From assembly GCA_033763395.1 (NCBI GenBank), contig JANRKQ010000036.1:39548-103547 (forward strand): a stretch of 64,000 nt of DNA. The letters are read 5' to 3'. This stretch comes from Xiheimicrobium sp033763395 (GTDB lineage Bacteria; Myxococcota; Myxococcia; Myxococcales; Myxococcaceae). The notes under the pieces were generated by a model, which was not told the DNA's origin, made no database searches, and saw nothing but the letters and a program-made list of their open reading frames with translations. A program made the translations under genes and the position numbers. Below, piece after piece: positions 25,044-35,804 of the stretch (the first letter of the stretch is position 1; every line of letters starts with the position of its first letter).

Positions 25044-25565
25044 TCAAGCATCTGGCGACGCGAATCGGGCGACTGGCGACGCGAATCGGGCGACTGCCGA
25101 CGCGAATCGCACGACTGGCGACGCGAATCGGGCGACTGCCGACGCGAATCGGGCGACTGCCGACGCGAATCGCACGACCGCCGACGCGAGTCGGGCGACC
25201 GGCGACGCGCTTGGGATGGCGGAAGTGGTTCTTTGGGGGACAGGAGCAGCGCTTTGGGCGACGGGAGCAGCGCTTTGGGCGACGGGAGCAACGCTTTGGG
25301 CGGCACGAGTAGCTCTTTGGGCGAAGGGAGCAGCTCTTTGGGCGGCTCGAGGAGCTCTGTGGACGCCGTGAGGAGCACTTCGGTCGCCCGGAGGAGCGCT
25401 TCGAGTGACGTCGGTAGCCCTTAGGGCGATGCGAGCAGCGCTTTGGGCGGCGCGAGCAGCTCTTTGGGCCACGGCATCGTCTCTTCGGCTGGTCGTTGTG
25501 TTCCTTGTGCGCCCGTTGTCTTCCCTTTGCATACCTCGCCGCGCCCGGGTGGCCTCCTGCTGCAC
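25044..25565 (-). CDS. Doubtful heptad-repeat ORF covering the 21-bp array
   Basis: A 173-residue minus-strand frame spans the whole array without a stop, giving seven-residue repeats such as AQSAAPV and ARFASPV after an Arg-rich start. Other frames on both strands are also open over most of the array, for example a plus-strand frame with DANRATG and ATGAALW repeats. Frame openness is therefore weak evidence of coding. This frame is the one that crosses the full array. Confidence 0.2.
   Translation of the reverse strand: MQQEATRARRGMQREDNGRTRNTTTSRRDDAVAQRAARAAQSAARIALRATDVTRSAPPGDRSAPHGVHRAPRAAQRAAPFAQRATRAAQSVAPVAQSAAPVAQSAAPVPQRTTSAIPSASPVARLASAVVRFASAVARFASAVARFASPVVRFASAVARFASPVARFASPDA
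25052..25470. repeat. 21-bp tandem array, about 20 units in constant register
   Basis: Units follow a 21-nt period without a single indel. The first about eight units centre on GCGACGCGAATCGGGCGACT (anchors at 25062 plus multiples of 21). The following twelve diverge to GGAGCAGCGCTTTGGGCGACG, with CTTTGGG anchors at 25231, 25252, 25273 and on to 25462, in the same phase as the first set. Because 21 is divisible by 3, most frames stay open as heptapeptide repeats on both strands. The 24903-25577 interval holds no other recognisable gene. Confidence 0.9.
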
Positions 25566-25577
25566 CTCGGTGCTGGC

Positions 25578-27701
25578 TCAGCGGGCGCGCACGGCTGAAA
25601 CGACGTGCTGCGTCGCTTCGGTCTGCATCGAGGACTCAAACCACGAGATGCCGGCCAGCGGTGCCGCCCAGTGCACCGAATCGAACGGGGTGCGCAAGAG
25701 CAGCGCCTCGACGGCGCGCCCAACCGCGAGGAGGCGTCGCACGGCGAACCGGTCTCCGCTGCCCACCACCATCACGGCGCCACGCGTCGGCGGCACGGGC
25801 CCGAGGCCCCACCACTCCTGGAGCACGACGTCTCGCGGCCCGGCCCCCGAGGCGTGCAGGCGCACCTGGCTGGCCTTCCGCGCAGCCGACGCCACGAAGG
25901 CCGCCACCAGCGACTCCGACAGGGGCTCCGCCGAGAGGACGGTGAGCGGCCCCGGTGCGCTCAGGGCCGCCGCGGCCAGGGCATCATCGGACGAGAGGCG
26001 CGCGGCCACCAGCAACGGGCGCTGAGCGCTCACGGCTCCGTGCGCAGCCAGCGGCGGCGAACCCAGGCGGGCCGTCCATGCTTCACCCCGACGCACATCG
26101 GAGACGAAGAGGCACGGTACCTTCGCGGCGAGCGCGGCCAACGAGGCCTGAGCGGTCGCTGCATCGGGCCTGAGCCACACCGCCGAAGCCGAAGCCCAGA
26201 CCTCGTCGCTCGCGCCCGGGTGAATCAGCCGATGGAGCCGCTCCGCCAGGCGTGAGGCCTCGTCGAGCACGCCCTCGAGGAGCGGTGAAGGCGGCGCGCC
26301 GCGCAGCTCCGTCAGCCACCACGCCAGGTCTTTCCCCACCGCCGACAGCTCATCGCGCAGCACCACCCACGGCTCCGGCGCCGAGCGGTCGAGGCGCGTC
26401 GCTTCGGAGAACGTCGAGAGGCGAAAGGCCAGCTCCCTTGCCCGGGCGTGTACGGCCTTGAGGCCCGCGGTCATCGGCCGGCCTGGCGCGGCGAGCTCGA
26501 ACGCCTCGGGCAAGCGCAGCACGGTCGACACCTCGACCGTCACCGTGAGGCGGCGCCGCTCGAGCTCCGGAGCGCTGGGCGCGTCGAGCCAGACGAGGGC
26601 CCTGGGCGCCACGCCCGCCTCGAGCCACGAGGCCACGTCGGCGGGCGTCCCCACGGACAGGCCAGGGGGCGGCGGCGCGTCGGCTGGTGCCCGAAGGAGC
26701 GTGCGCATCACGTCGAACAGCGGCACCCGGTCCCGCCAGAAGCCGCTCAGCGTGCTCACGTCGGCGCCGGCGCGGGCACCCCAACGCTCGAGGTAGGCCA
26801 TCGAGGCCGCCAGCGTCGGGTCGAGGACGACGCGGCGGGCGAGGAGCGCCTTGAGCCGAGACGTCGAGGTTGCGCCATCGCGCGGCGGAAGCCGGGCCAC
26901 TCCCTCGAGCCGCCGGAGCTGGGCGTGCGGGGCCACGACCCAGGCTGCGCCCTGCACCCGGCGCGCCGCCTCGATGGCGAGCGCCACCGCGTCTTCCACC
27001 TCGAGCTCGATGGCGAGGGGCTGAGGGGTCGCGCTCCAGCGCTCGAGCACCGGGGGCAGACGGACGACGGGCGTCGCCTTCGGCCGTGGAGCCTCTGCCG
27101 GGCCCGTCGCGCGCGCGAGCTGAAGGAGCAGCCGCTGCAAGGGACCGCTGGGGAGCCGGCTGGTCACCTGCGTCAGCGACCAGCCGGGCGCCTCGGCCGC
27201 CGCGCGCTCGAGCATCGTCGAGACCACCCGAAACGTGTCGTGCGCGTCCGCCAGGGCCCGGTGCCGGGCGCCGTCTCCCAGGCCCGCCCAGCGCACCAGC
27301 GCCTCGAGCGCGTGGCTGCGCAGTTCGGGAAACAAGATGAGGGCCAGCTCGCACGAGTCGAGCACCGGCACCCCTGCGAGCAGCTCCTTCAGGAAGGACT
27401 GCTCGAAGAGCGCGTTGTGCGCCACCACGGTGAAGCCGTCGAAGGCGCCCGCGAGCTGTGGCGAGAGCTCTTCGAACGAAGGCGCGCCGGCGAGATCATC
27501 GGTCGACAGCCCCGTGAGCGCCGTGATGACCGCCGGAACGGGCCGCGTCGGCCGGACCAGCCACGAGACCTCGCGCTCGATGGCGCCGTCACGAACGAAG
27601 ACCGCGCCGAGCTCGATGACCTCGTCGGTGCTCGCGTCGAGGCCCGTCGTCTCGATGTCGAGGAAGACATGGCGATCGAGCAGATGGGCGACGTCGAACA
27701 C
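25578..27701 (-). CDS. DEDDh exonuclease fused to a degenerate DinG-like region
   Basis: A 707-residue protein. The N-terminal 165 residues form a DnaQ-type 3'-5' exonuclease: FLDIETTGLD (Asp15, Glu17), AHNALFEQSFL (Glu100 where most members have Asp) and HRALADAHDTF (His147, Asp152). This is the domain found at the start of many DinG-type helicases. The remaining about 540 residues have the length expected for a helicase but show no Walker A (GxGKT) or DEAH motif. The C-terminal part is either a decayed DinG module or an unrelated accessory domain. Confidence 0.8.
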   Translation of the reverse strand: MFDVAHLLDRHVFLDIETTGLDASTDEVIELGAVFVRDGAIEREVSWLVRPTRPVPAVITALTGLSTDDLAGAPSFEELSPQLAGAFDGFTVVAHNALFEQSFLKELLAGVPVLDSCELALILFPELRSHALEALVRWAGLGDGARHRALADAHDTFRVVSTMLERAAAEAPGWSLTQVTSRLPSGPLQRLLLQLARATGPAEAPRPKATPVVRLPPVLERWSATPQPLAIELEVEDAVALAIEAARRVQGAAWVVAPHAQLRRLEGVARLPPRDGATSTSRLKALLARRVVLDPTLAASMAYLERWGARAGADVSTLSGFWRDRVPLFDVMRTLLRAPADAPPPPGLSVGTPADVASWLEAGVAPRALVWLDAPSAPELERRRLTVTVEVSTVLRLPEAFELAAPGRPMTAGLKAVHARARELAFRLSTFSEATRLDRSAPEPWVVLRDELSAVGKDLAWWLTELRGAPPSPLLEGVLDEASRLAERLHRLIHPGASDEVWASASAVWLRPDAATAQASLAALAAKVPCLFVSDVRRGEAWTARLGSPPLAAHGAVSAQRPLLVAARLSSDDALAAAALSAPGPLTVLSAEPLSESLVAAFVASAARKASQVRLHASGAGPRDVVLQEWWGLGPVPPTRGAVMVVGSGDRFAVRRLLAVGRAVEALLLRTPFDSVHWAAPLAGISWFESSMQTEATQHVVSAVRAR

Positions 27702-27875
27702 CCGGGCACCCTAGCTGACGGGGCTGACATCGCTGAAGCCATTGATCCGCTTCGATCGTCGAAGCGGGAGCGGTCGGCGCGCCCTCCAGTTCCCGCTGGC
27801 CGGGCGTGCGTTCGTCCGCGCGCGGCTTCGAGCCCGAAACCAGCGTCGCTCCCGCGTCTGCACTCGGGCCAGCCG

Positions 27876-28343
27876 TCAGGGCCCCGCGCGAGCCGTGCCC
27901 GTCCGGCGAGCGGCCAGCACCGGCCCCACGAAGTGCCACACCGCCGCGAGCGCCCAGGCCGTGCCGACGATCTGTTTGAAGGCGAAGTAGGGCGTCCCGG
28001 CGAAGGCGGCGCGGTCGGTGAAGAAGAAGGCGAGGCCGTTCACCATCCACAGCACGAGCAGGCCTCCCATCAGCCGCCGGTTGCGCGCGCCAAGGACCGC
28101 CCCCACCAACGTCACGACGCCTGCGTGGAGCGAGAACGCCCCGAGCCGTCGGTACAACGAGTCGAGCAGCCCGGTGGCCGCTGGTGACAGGGCCGCCACC
28201 TCTGGTGCCGAGGCCCAGCGCGTGGCGGGTCCATGCGCCTGCCACGGCGTACTCGAGCCGAGCAGGTACAGGCCCGTGCCGATGTCGAGCACGGCCACGG
28301 CGCCCACGACGAGGAGCACCGCGACACTCGTGCGCCCGTTCAC
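27876..28343 (-). CDS. Small four-TM membrane protein
   Basis: A 155-residue protein with four predicted TM helices (SVAVLLVVGAVAVLDIGTGL near the N-terminus; AGVVTLVGAVLGA; LMGGLLVLWMVNGLAFFF; IVGTAWALAAVWHFVGPVL). There are no catalytic motifs. It overlaps the upstream gene as ATGA, so the two are probably cotranscribed. Unknown function. Confidence 0.75.
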   Translation of the reverse strand: MNGRTSVAVLLVVGAVAVLDIGTGLYLLGSSTPWQAHGPATRWASAPEVAALSPAATGLLDSLYRRLGAFSLHAGVVTLVGAVLGARNRRLMGGLLVLWMVNGLAFFFTDRAAFAGTPYFAFKQIVGTAWALAAVWHFVGPVLAARRTGTARAGP

Positions 28344-28993
28344 CGCTCGCCCTCGAGGATCCGCGCGGCCCGCGTGCGCACGTCGCTGGCCCAGCCAGGC
28401 GCGAAGCCCAGGCGATGCATCGCGCGGAGGACGTGGACGGCGAACAGCCGCGGCGCCGAGACGAGCTCGAGGGGCGCGTACAGCGTGTTGAGCGCCAGCA
28501 GCCGCACCCGCTCACGCCAGGGCGCTTGTCGCCAGAAGACGGGGAACGGCTCGAAGTGCCGCCCGGTGAGCATCGGCGGCACGGGCTCGACCGAGTGGCT
28601 CAGGTTCTGCGCGAGCGCGGCGAGCCCCAGCGTGACGATGGCGTGCGTGGCCGTCACGCCCGCGCGCGCCGCGAAGAAGCTCGCGACGCCGAGCACGAGG
28701 ACCTGCGCCGACGCCACGAGGCCCACGGTGCGGTGCATCGCGACGTACCAGGCGCCGAGCAGCCCCATCAGCACGGGTGCCAATGCCACGCCGCCGAGGC
28801 TGACGTTCCAGCCGGCGACGAGGAAGGCGCCGACGATGAGCTGCGTGCCCAGGTAGTGGATCCAGCGCGTCGAGGCCCAGGTGTGGAACACCTCGAACTG
28901 TTCGGCCTGGTAGTCGAGGTCGAGCACGCGCACGTAGACCCCGCGCTCGATGAGGATGAGGTCGATCAGCGAGCGGGACGGGGTGGAGGCCAC
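28340..28993 (-). CDS. Membrane protein, possibly Mpo1/DUF962-related
   Basis: A 217-residue protein with four hydrophobic segments. Two conserved-looking stretches, HTWASTRWIHYLGTQLIVGA and AQNLSHSVEPVPPML, with spaced His residues, recall the DUF962/Mpo1 family of membrane iron-dependent fatty-acid dioxygenases; this resemblance is weak and unverified. It is followed by the four-TM protein gene through an ATGA overlap and preceded by dtd with a 6-nt gap, so three genes may share one transcript. Confidence 0.65.
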   Translation of the reverse strand: MASTPSRSLIDLILIERGVYVRVLDLDYQAEQFEVFHTWASTRWIHYLGTQLIVGAFLVAGWNVSLGGVALAPVLMGLLGAWYVAMHRTVGLVASAQVLVLGVASFFAARAGVTATHAIVTLGLAALAQNLSHSVEPVPPMLTGRHFEPFPVFWRQAPWRERVRLLALNTLYAPLELVSAPRLFAVHVLRAMHRLGFAPGWASDVRTRAARILEGER

Positions 28994-28999
28994 GACGCG

Positions 29000-29446
29000 T
29001 CACCCGGCCCTGCTGTCGAGCACGATGGTAACGGGCCCGTCGTTCACCAGGGCCACCTGCATGTCGGCCGCGAACACCCCTTCGGCGACCGTCAGCCCCA
29101 CGGCCCGGCAGCGCTCGCAGAACAGCGCGTACAGCCGCTTCGCCTCGTCGGGTGGCATGGCGTCGACGAAGCTCGGGCGGCGCCCTTTGCGTGTGTCGGC
29201 GTAGAGCGTGAACTGGCTCACGGCGAGCAGCTGCTTCGAGGCGTCGACGAGCGAGCGGTTCATCTTGCCGGCCTCGTCCTCGAAGATGCGCAGGCCGGGC
29301 ACCTTGTCGACCAGGAAGTCCACGTCGGCCTCGGTGTCGCCCTTGCCGACGCCCAGGAGCACGAGGAGCCCCTGGCCGATGGCGCCGACGACCTGGCCGT
29401 CGACGGTGACCGACGCTTCTTTCACCCGTTGGAGGACCGCGCGCAT
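29000..29446 (-). CDS. dtd: D-aminoacyl-tRNA deacylase
   Basis: A 148-residue cytosolic enzyme that removes D-amino acids (and glycine from tRNA-Ala) from mischarged tRNAs. The family signatures are present: MRAVLQRVKEASVTVDG at the start, SQFTLYADTRKGRRPSF (the active-site SQFTL motif) and NDGPVTIVLDS (the Gly-cisPro motif) at the end. Length is typical. It follows the lipoprotein hydrolase gene with a 4-nt gap. Confidence 0.96.
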   Translation of the reverse strand: MRAVLQRVKEASVTVDGQVVGAIGQGLLVLLGVGKGDTEADVDFLVDKVPGLRIFEDEAGKMNRSLVDASKQLLAVSQFTLYADTRKGRRPSFVDAMPPDEAKRLYALFCERCRAVGLTVAEGVFAADMQVALVNDGPVTIVLDSRAG

Positions 29447-29450
29447 CGCG

Positions 29451-32400
29451 TCAGGGCCCGGCGGCCGGCGTGGGAGCGATCCAGCTGCAGGACGACGTGT
29501 GTTGGCACCCGTCGAACGAGACCGACGTGCCCTGGCTGGCGAGGTACCGAGCGAGCATGTTCACCAGGTACGTGCCGTCGTCCCACCGCTTCTTCGGGTC
29601 TGGCAGATCGAACCCGTGCCGGCCGGTGGGGTTGGGCATCGGGTAGAGCACACCGACGGTGCCGCCCACGACGTCGCTGGGGAAGACGTGTCGAAGAGGC
29701 GGGTTCAGCCGGGGCACGTCGAAGCCGTCGTCGACGGGCACCGTGCTCGAGAGGTTCTCGATGTCCATCAGCACTGGCTGCCCACGCGAGTTGCGGAACG
29801 GGCTCGTGCGGTTGACGCCTTCGATGATCCACGAGTCCACGAGCACCTGGTTCACCGTCTTGTTGTACCGCGCGTCACGCGAGGCGAGGTCGAGGTACCC
29901 CGCGGCGCGGGCGAGCGCGGTGCCGGCGGCGACGGGGACGACGGGGTCTCCGACGGTGTTCATGATGAGCGCGCGGGTGCGCACGCGCTCGCCGGTGCCG
30001 TACTCGAGGATGCGGCGCTGGTAGTTGGGCGCAAAGTTCACCGGGTCGGCGGCGTCGAGGAGCACCTGGGCGAACCCGATGAAGCGGCGCATCTCGGGGG
30101 TGCCACGCCGCAGGCCGAACCCGTCACCGAGGGCGACGAGCGGCGAGTCCTTCGGCAGCGTGCGGCCCTGCCAGGTGACGTCGGCCGAGAAGGTCGAGGT
30201 GCTCCACCGCGGCTCGGCGCCGGCCGGCACCGTACAGCCATTGCCCTTCTTCGTCGGCAGCACCCCGGGGTAGACGTCGAGGCGCAGCGGGTTGCCCTCG
30301 TCGCTCGACACCGCCACGCGCAGGAGGCCGTCTTTCTGGACCCGGGCGCAGCGGTACTCCCCCGTGGTGAGGTTGGTGACGACGGCCGTGTCGCCCTCGC
30401 TGAGCGGCTCCGTCACGGGGCCGACCGTCACCTGGCCGCGATCGTTTCCGCTCGGCGCGATCTGCACGAGGTCAAGGCCGCCGGTTCGGTTCTTGAGCGT
30501 CACGAGCAGCGGGCCCATCGTGCGCAGCGACACCGCTTCCTTCACGCCGCCGGGCGCCGCGCGCTTGCCGACCTCCCCGAAGCCAGCGCCGGCCGAGATG
30601 GGCACCACCACGCCGACGCGGGGTTCGGTGCCGCCCACCAGCGCGCTCATGATGCCGCCGAGGGAGCCACCGCCCATCGTCATCACCGAGGCCTTGCCGA
30701 TGTCGATGACGCCGTCACCGTCGAAGTCGCCAGCGAGGTCCTTCTCGCCGTCGCGGTTGACGTCCCAGTCCCAGCGGTTCGCGCCGTCGAAGCTCTCGAG
30801 CACGTGCACGAGGCGCAGGTAGTCGACGGTCGACTGGCGCACCATGTCGCGGGTGTGTACGGCGTAAGCGGTCCAATAGTCGGCGCCGGAGTCGGCCACG
30901 CCGTCGCCCGTCTGATCGAACGCGCGGTCGCGCTTGAGGCCCTGGAACAGGCCCGCGAGGCCCTTCGACGCGAAGAGGCCTTTGGCGGCCTCCACCTCGA
31001 GATCGCCGAAGCCGAGCCCGTGGCTGGGGCAGTCGGTGGCGATGGCGGCGATGCCCTGGCGGGCGAAGAGGCCCGCGTAGAAAAGGCCCTCGAGCTTGTT
31101 CGAGCCGTAGCCGTGGCCAGCGATGGCGATGGGCGCGGGCCCCCGTCGACCCTTCGGCACGGCGAGCCAGAACGCCACCTTCTCGCGGCGCGGCTTGCCC
31201 TCGGGCATCGCGATGGCGCCGGTCGCGGGGTCGAGCTTCCACGTCTGCTGGTGGAGCGGCAGCGGCTTTCCTTCGGTGTCCTGGCGCGGGAAGAACTGCG
31301 GCGATTCGAAGGCGCCGGTGACGAAGAAGTCGATGGCGCGGAAGCCGTCGATGAGGCTCTTCACCTGTGGCGAGTCGGCGTCTGCGCCGAGCAGCCCGGG
31401 CAGGAGCGACGACAGCGCACCGACGAGCTGCTCGCCGGGCACGATGCGCACGTTCAGCATGCGCAGCGGGTCGTCTCGGACGGCGTCGAGGTCGGTGAGC
31501 TTCGCGGGGTATTCGGTCGCCAGGCGCGACAGCGGCCCCAGGCCCCGCAGCCCGTCGCGAATGGTGACGAAGTACGACGAGATGCTCTGGGTGGTGAAGC
31601 TCCAGGTGAAGGCCACGTCGTCGAGGCCCAGGCCGTGCTTCGGCAGGCACGAGGGCAGCGTCGAGAGCGCGCTCGTCTGCGCCGTGTGGTTCACGAAGCG
31701 GAACGGGCTCTTCACGGGCTTGCCGTCTTCGTCGAGGAGGCGCCGGGTCAACACCACCGCATAGGTGGTGCGCTCGCGCATCGGCATCAGGGGGCGGAAG
31801 ATGAGCGTGTTCGTCTCGCGCTCGTAGTGGAGCATCACCGACTCGTCGCCGGGCACCAGCGTGTTGGGGCGGTCGAGCACCCCGTCCATGTCGGAGTCTT
31901 CCCCCTCGTCGAGGCGGCCGTTGCGGTTCAGGTCTTCGTTCACCTCTTCGAAGAGCAGCTGGCCGGTCGCGCCGCGGGGGTCGTTGGGGAAGAAGTCGCG
32001 ATCTTCGATGTTCGCCGGGAAGTTGCCGTTGCCGACGTCGAGCGGCACCGCGTTGCAGAACTCTGGCGAGTCGGGGGTCACGTCGATGACGTAGAGCGCG
32101 TCGTTCGACTGGTCGTAGTCATCGCCCGTATGGCGGCGGTGGAGCTCGAGCAGATCGAGCGGCTTCGTGAAGGCCACCGACATCGGCGCGTAGGTGCCCC
32201 AGCCGTCGAGCTTCGCGAGCTCGTCACGGGTGGCGCGCTCCCAGGCGGTCGAGGCCATGCGGCTGGCGTTGAGGCGCTTCTTCGTCGGGCTCGAGGCGTC
32301 GAAGCGCGTCGCGAAGTCGTTGGGCAGCGGAATGTTCGGAAACGGCCGCTCCTCGATGTCGAAGACGATCTCGGCGCCGGACGTCTCGGGCGTGAGGCTG

Positions 32401-32477
32401 AGGCCCGTGCCTTCGGGAGCGGCGCAGGCGACGCCGAGGAGCAGGCTCAGCAGGGCGACACGAAGCGGAGAGGGCAT
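29451..32477 (-). CDS. Large alpha/beta-hydrolase-like lipoprotein
   Basis: A 1008-residue predicted lipoprotein (signal LLSLLLGVACAAP). The N-terminal half holds Big/Ig-like and acidic DxDxDG-type repeats (EDLNRNGRLDEGEDSDMDG, about 175-193). A hydrolase core follows from about 440, with PIAIAGHGYGSNKLEG and TDCPSHGLG. The nucleophile elbow is not a classic GxSxG; GGGSLGG in VMTMGGGSLGGIMSAL is the best candidate. A second acidic motif (DFDGDGVIDIGKA) suggests calcium binding. The ATG at 32477 is set by the signal peptide. Probably a surface lipase or esterase-like protein; substrate unknown. Confidence 0.8.
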   Translation of the reverse strand: MPSPLRVALLSLLLGVACAAPEGTGLSLTPETSGAEIVFDIEERPFPNIPLPNDFATRFDASSPTKKRLNASRMASTAWERATRDELAKLDGWGTYAPMSVAFTKPLDLLELHRRHTGDDYDQSNDALYVIDVTPDSPEFCNAVPLDVGNGNFPANIEDRDFFPNDPRGATGQLLFEEVNEDLNRNGRLDEGEDSDMDGVLDRPNTLVPGDESVMLHYERETNTLIFRPLMPMRERTTYAVVLTRRLLDEDGKPVKSPFRFVNHTAQTSALSTLPSCLPKHGLGLDDVAFTWSFTTQSISSYFVTIRDGLRGLGPLSRLATEYPAKLTDLDAVRDDPLRMLNVRIVPGEQLVGALSSLLPGLLGADADSPQVKSLIDGFRAIDFFVTGAFESPQFFPRQDTEGKPLPLHQQTWKLDPATGAIAMPEGKPRREKVAFWLAVPKGRRGPAPIAIAGHGYGSNKLEGLFYAGLFARQGIAAIATDCPSHGLGFGDLEVEAAKGLFASKGLAGLFQGLKRDRAFDQTGDGVADSGADYWTAYAVHTRDMVRQSTVDYLRLVHVLESFDGANRWDWDVNRDGEKDLAGDFDGDGVIDIGKASVMTMGGGSLGGIMSALVGGTEPRVGVVVPISAGAGFGEVGKRAAPGGVKEAVSLRTMGPLLVTLKNRTGGLDLVQIAPSGNDRGQVTVGPVTEPLSEGDTAVVTNLTTGEYRCARVQKDGLLRVAVSSDEGNPLRLDVYPGVLPTKKGNGCTVPAGAEPRWSTSTFSADVTWQGRTLPKDSPLVALGDGFGLRRGTPEMRRFIGFAQVLLDAADPVNFAPNYQRRILEYGTGERVRTRALIMNTVGDPVVPVAAGTALARAAGYLDLASRDARYNKTVNQVLVDSWIIEGVNRTSPFRNSRGQPVLMDIENLSSTVPVDDGFDVPRLNPPLRHVFPSDVVGGTVGVLYPMPNPTGRHGFDLPDPKKRWDDGTYLVNMLARYLASQGTSVSFDGCQHTSSCSWIAPTPAAGP

Positions 32478-32575
32478 GCGGGGCTCCAGAAAACGAAACG
32501 ACGCACCGAGCGTATCGCTCACCTCAGGAGCGCAGGGAACCGGAAGCGATGGCGCCATGCGGCGCGTGTGGTTTC

Positions 32576-34039
<1,464 letters not shown>

Positions 34040-34107
34040 CGCGGCTGGCTAATGCGGCGACGTCAGCCGCGCACGACTCGCTGGAGCACGGACGCCGCTC
34101 GTGCAAG

Positions 34108-34704
34108 GTGACGCTGCGCATGGCGAACTGGGTCCGGCCGGTGACGATGGCGTTGGGCATGTCGGCGGTCCTCGTCGGCATCACGCTCGTGGGCGTCTGG
34201 GCCGCGCAAGGAGACAGCTGGCAGGTGAGCCGCCGCCGAGCCATCTCGGCCAGCGCCCCCGCGCTTCACCAACACCTCGACGACCTGAAGGCCTTCGAGG
34301 CGTGGCAGACGCTCGAGCGCCGCGACGAGCCTCCGACGACGACGTTCTCGACGCCGAGCGCCGGCGTGGGGGCCTGGATGGAGCAGCGCACCGCGCGGGC
34401 CGTCTCGAAGACGAGCATCACGTCGTTGTCGCCGGACGTGGTGCGGTACGAGTTCGAGTCGACGGGGGCGTTCGGCACCGGGCAGTCTCGCCTCGACGTG
34501 GTGCTGCACCCGGCCGGAGACCGCACCGACGTCGAGGTGGCCTTCACCGGGCGCTTCACGTTCGTCACGCGGCTGATGTGGCCGCTCTTCCGCAAGGGGC
34601 TCACGTCGGCCGTGGGCGACCACCTCGACTCGTCGCTGGCGACGCTCGAGCAGCGGGTGACGAACGGTGGGGGCCCCGTCAAGGCGCCAGCCCCCGCTCC
34701 CTGA
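34108..34704 (+). CDS. SRPBCC (polyketide cyclase-like) protein with N-terminal TM
   Basis: A 198-residue protein from GTG 34108 (an ATG four codons later is equally possible). A TM or signal helix (MALGMSAVLVGITLVGVWA) is followed by a START-like helix-grip domain: SRRRAISASAPALHQHLDDL near the start, then ALRxT-type beta strands and TRLMWPLFRKGLTSAVGDHL in the terminal helix. Such proteins bind hydrophobic ligands. It is often found next to photolyase genes, but a functional link is not shown. Confidence 0.78.
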   Translation: MTLRMANWVRPVTMALGMSAVLVGITLVGVWAAQGDSWQVSRRRAISASAPALHQHLDDLKAFEAWQTLERRDEPPTTTFSTPSAGVGAWMEQRTARAVSKTSITSLSPDVVRYEFESTGAFGTGQSRLDVVLHPAGDRTDVEVAFTGRFTFVTRLMWPLFRKGLTSAVGDHLDSSLATLEQRVTNGGGPVKAPAPAP

Positions 34705-34870
34705 GACCGGGCGTCGCGCTCACCGAGCTTCGAAGCCAGCGTCCTGGCCTCGTCCATCGCGAGTTCGTGGCGTCAGGGGCTTGCAGGAGCAGCGCAGCTG
34801 CTGAGCGTCATTCGCGCGTCATGGCGGCTCGGACGACTCCCGCGCACGGCCCTCGGCTCCCGGCGTGAGC

Positions 34871-35632
34871 TCAGAACCGTCCGGAGAGGCCGACCATGCC
34901 GCCGCGCCCGTTCGGCAGGATCGTCGCCGTGGGCGTCACCGTCGCGTCGTCGGCGGAAGCGACCTCGGCGCCAATCACCGACCCGAGCAGGGGCAACGCG
35001 AACGCGGCCGACAGCGCCTCAGGCCCACCGAATGCGATCGCTGCAGCGCCGACGGCTGCGCCGATGAGATCGCCCACGATGGGCGCGTACCAGGGCGCGT
35101 TGCCGCGGAAGAGGGCGCCGGAGATCAGCACGCCAACGGGCGCTCCGATGGCGAAGCCGATGGCGCCACCCGTCCAGATGTTGCCGATGGGCGTGAGGCC
35201 CGGCCGCAGGTACTCGCCGCCGATGAAGCCGCCCGCGATGGCGGTGACGGTGCCCACGCCGGCGCCGAGCAACAACGACATGCCGATGCGCAGGAGGCGC
35301 GGGTTGCTCGCTGGGGGCGCCTGGGTCTGCACGGTGCCCGGCGGCTGCTGCGTCGGGTTCTGGGCGGGCTGAGCGTTCTGAGGCACCTCCCACTGTGGCG
35401 TGGGGGCCTGCTGCGGCGGCTGCGGGGTGAGCGTTCCCGGCACCTGGTTGGGCAACGGCTGCTGGCGGGGCGGCTGGGCGTTCGGGTCGATCGGCTGGTT
35501 CGCGATGGCCGGCGGCTGGAGCACCTGCTGGGGCGCGTTCGGGTCGGGCTCGGCCTGCACGAGCGGCGGGGGCGAGAACTCCTGCGCGATGGCGAGGTGG
35601 GCGACGAACAGGCTCAAGAACGCGGCGCGCAT
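34871..35632 (-). CDS. Pro/Gln-rich secreted protein with Gly-rich membrane domain
   Basis: A 253-residue protein with a signal peptide (RAAFLSLFVAHLAIAQ). A Pro/Gln-rich segment (about 20-110) is followed by a Gly/Ala-rich hydrophobic region (about 120-220) with several GxxxG-like helices (LLLGAGVGTVTAIAGGFIGG, IGFAIGAPVGVLISGALF). The start at 35632 is fixed by the signal peptide. It is divergent from the Spy-like gene at 35805. Function unknown. Confidence 0.72.
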   Translation of the reverse strand: MRAAFLSLFVAHLAIAQEFSPPPLVQAEPDPNAPQQVLQPPAIANQPIDPNAQPPRQQPLPNQVPGTLTPQPPQQAPTPQWEVPQNAQPAQNPTQQPPGTVQTQAPPASNPRLLRIGMSLLLGAGVGTVTAIAGGFIGGEYLRPGLTPIGNIWTGGAIGFAIGAPVGVLISGALFRGNAPWYAPIVGDLIGAAVGAAAIAFGGPEALSAAFALPLLGSVIGAEVASADDATVTPTATILPNGRGGMVGLSGRF

Positions 35633-35804
35633 CACAAGCACCCGAAAGCACGAAGGTCTGCCGCGATGGCAGAGGAACGCACACATGGACGACGGGGCTT
35701 CACGTTTCTTCACCGGGGGCACCCCTGACGCTTCACAGAGGGTTCCTACTGTCCTCTCACGCGACGGGCCACTTCCGGCCCGGGCGAAGCACGAGGAACG
35801 GAAC

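Noticed and set aside
25052..25470. CRISPR array
   Set aside because: Units are contiguous 21-bp repeats with no spacers of constant length and no cas genes nearby.
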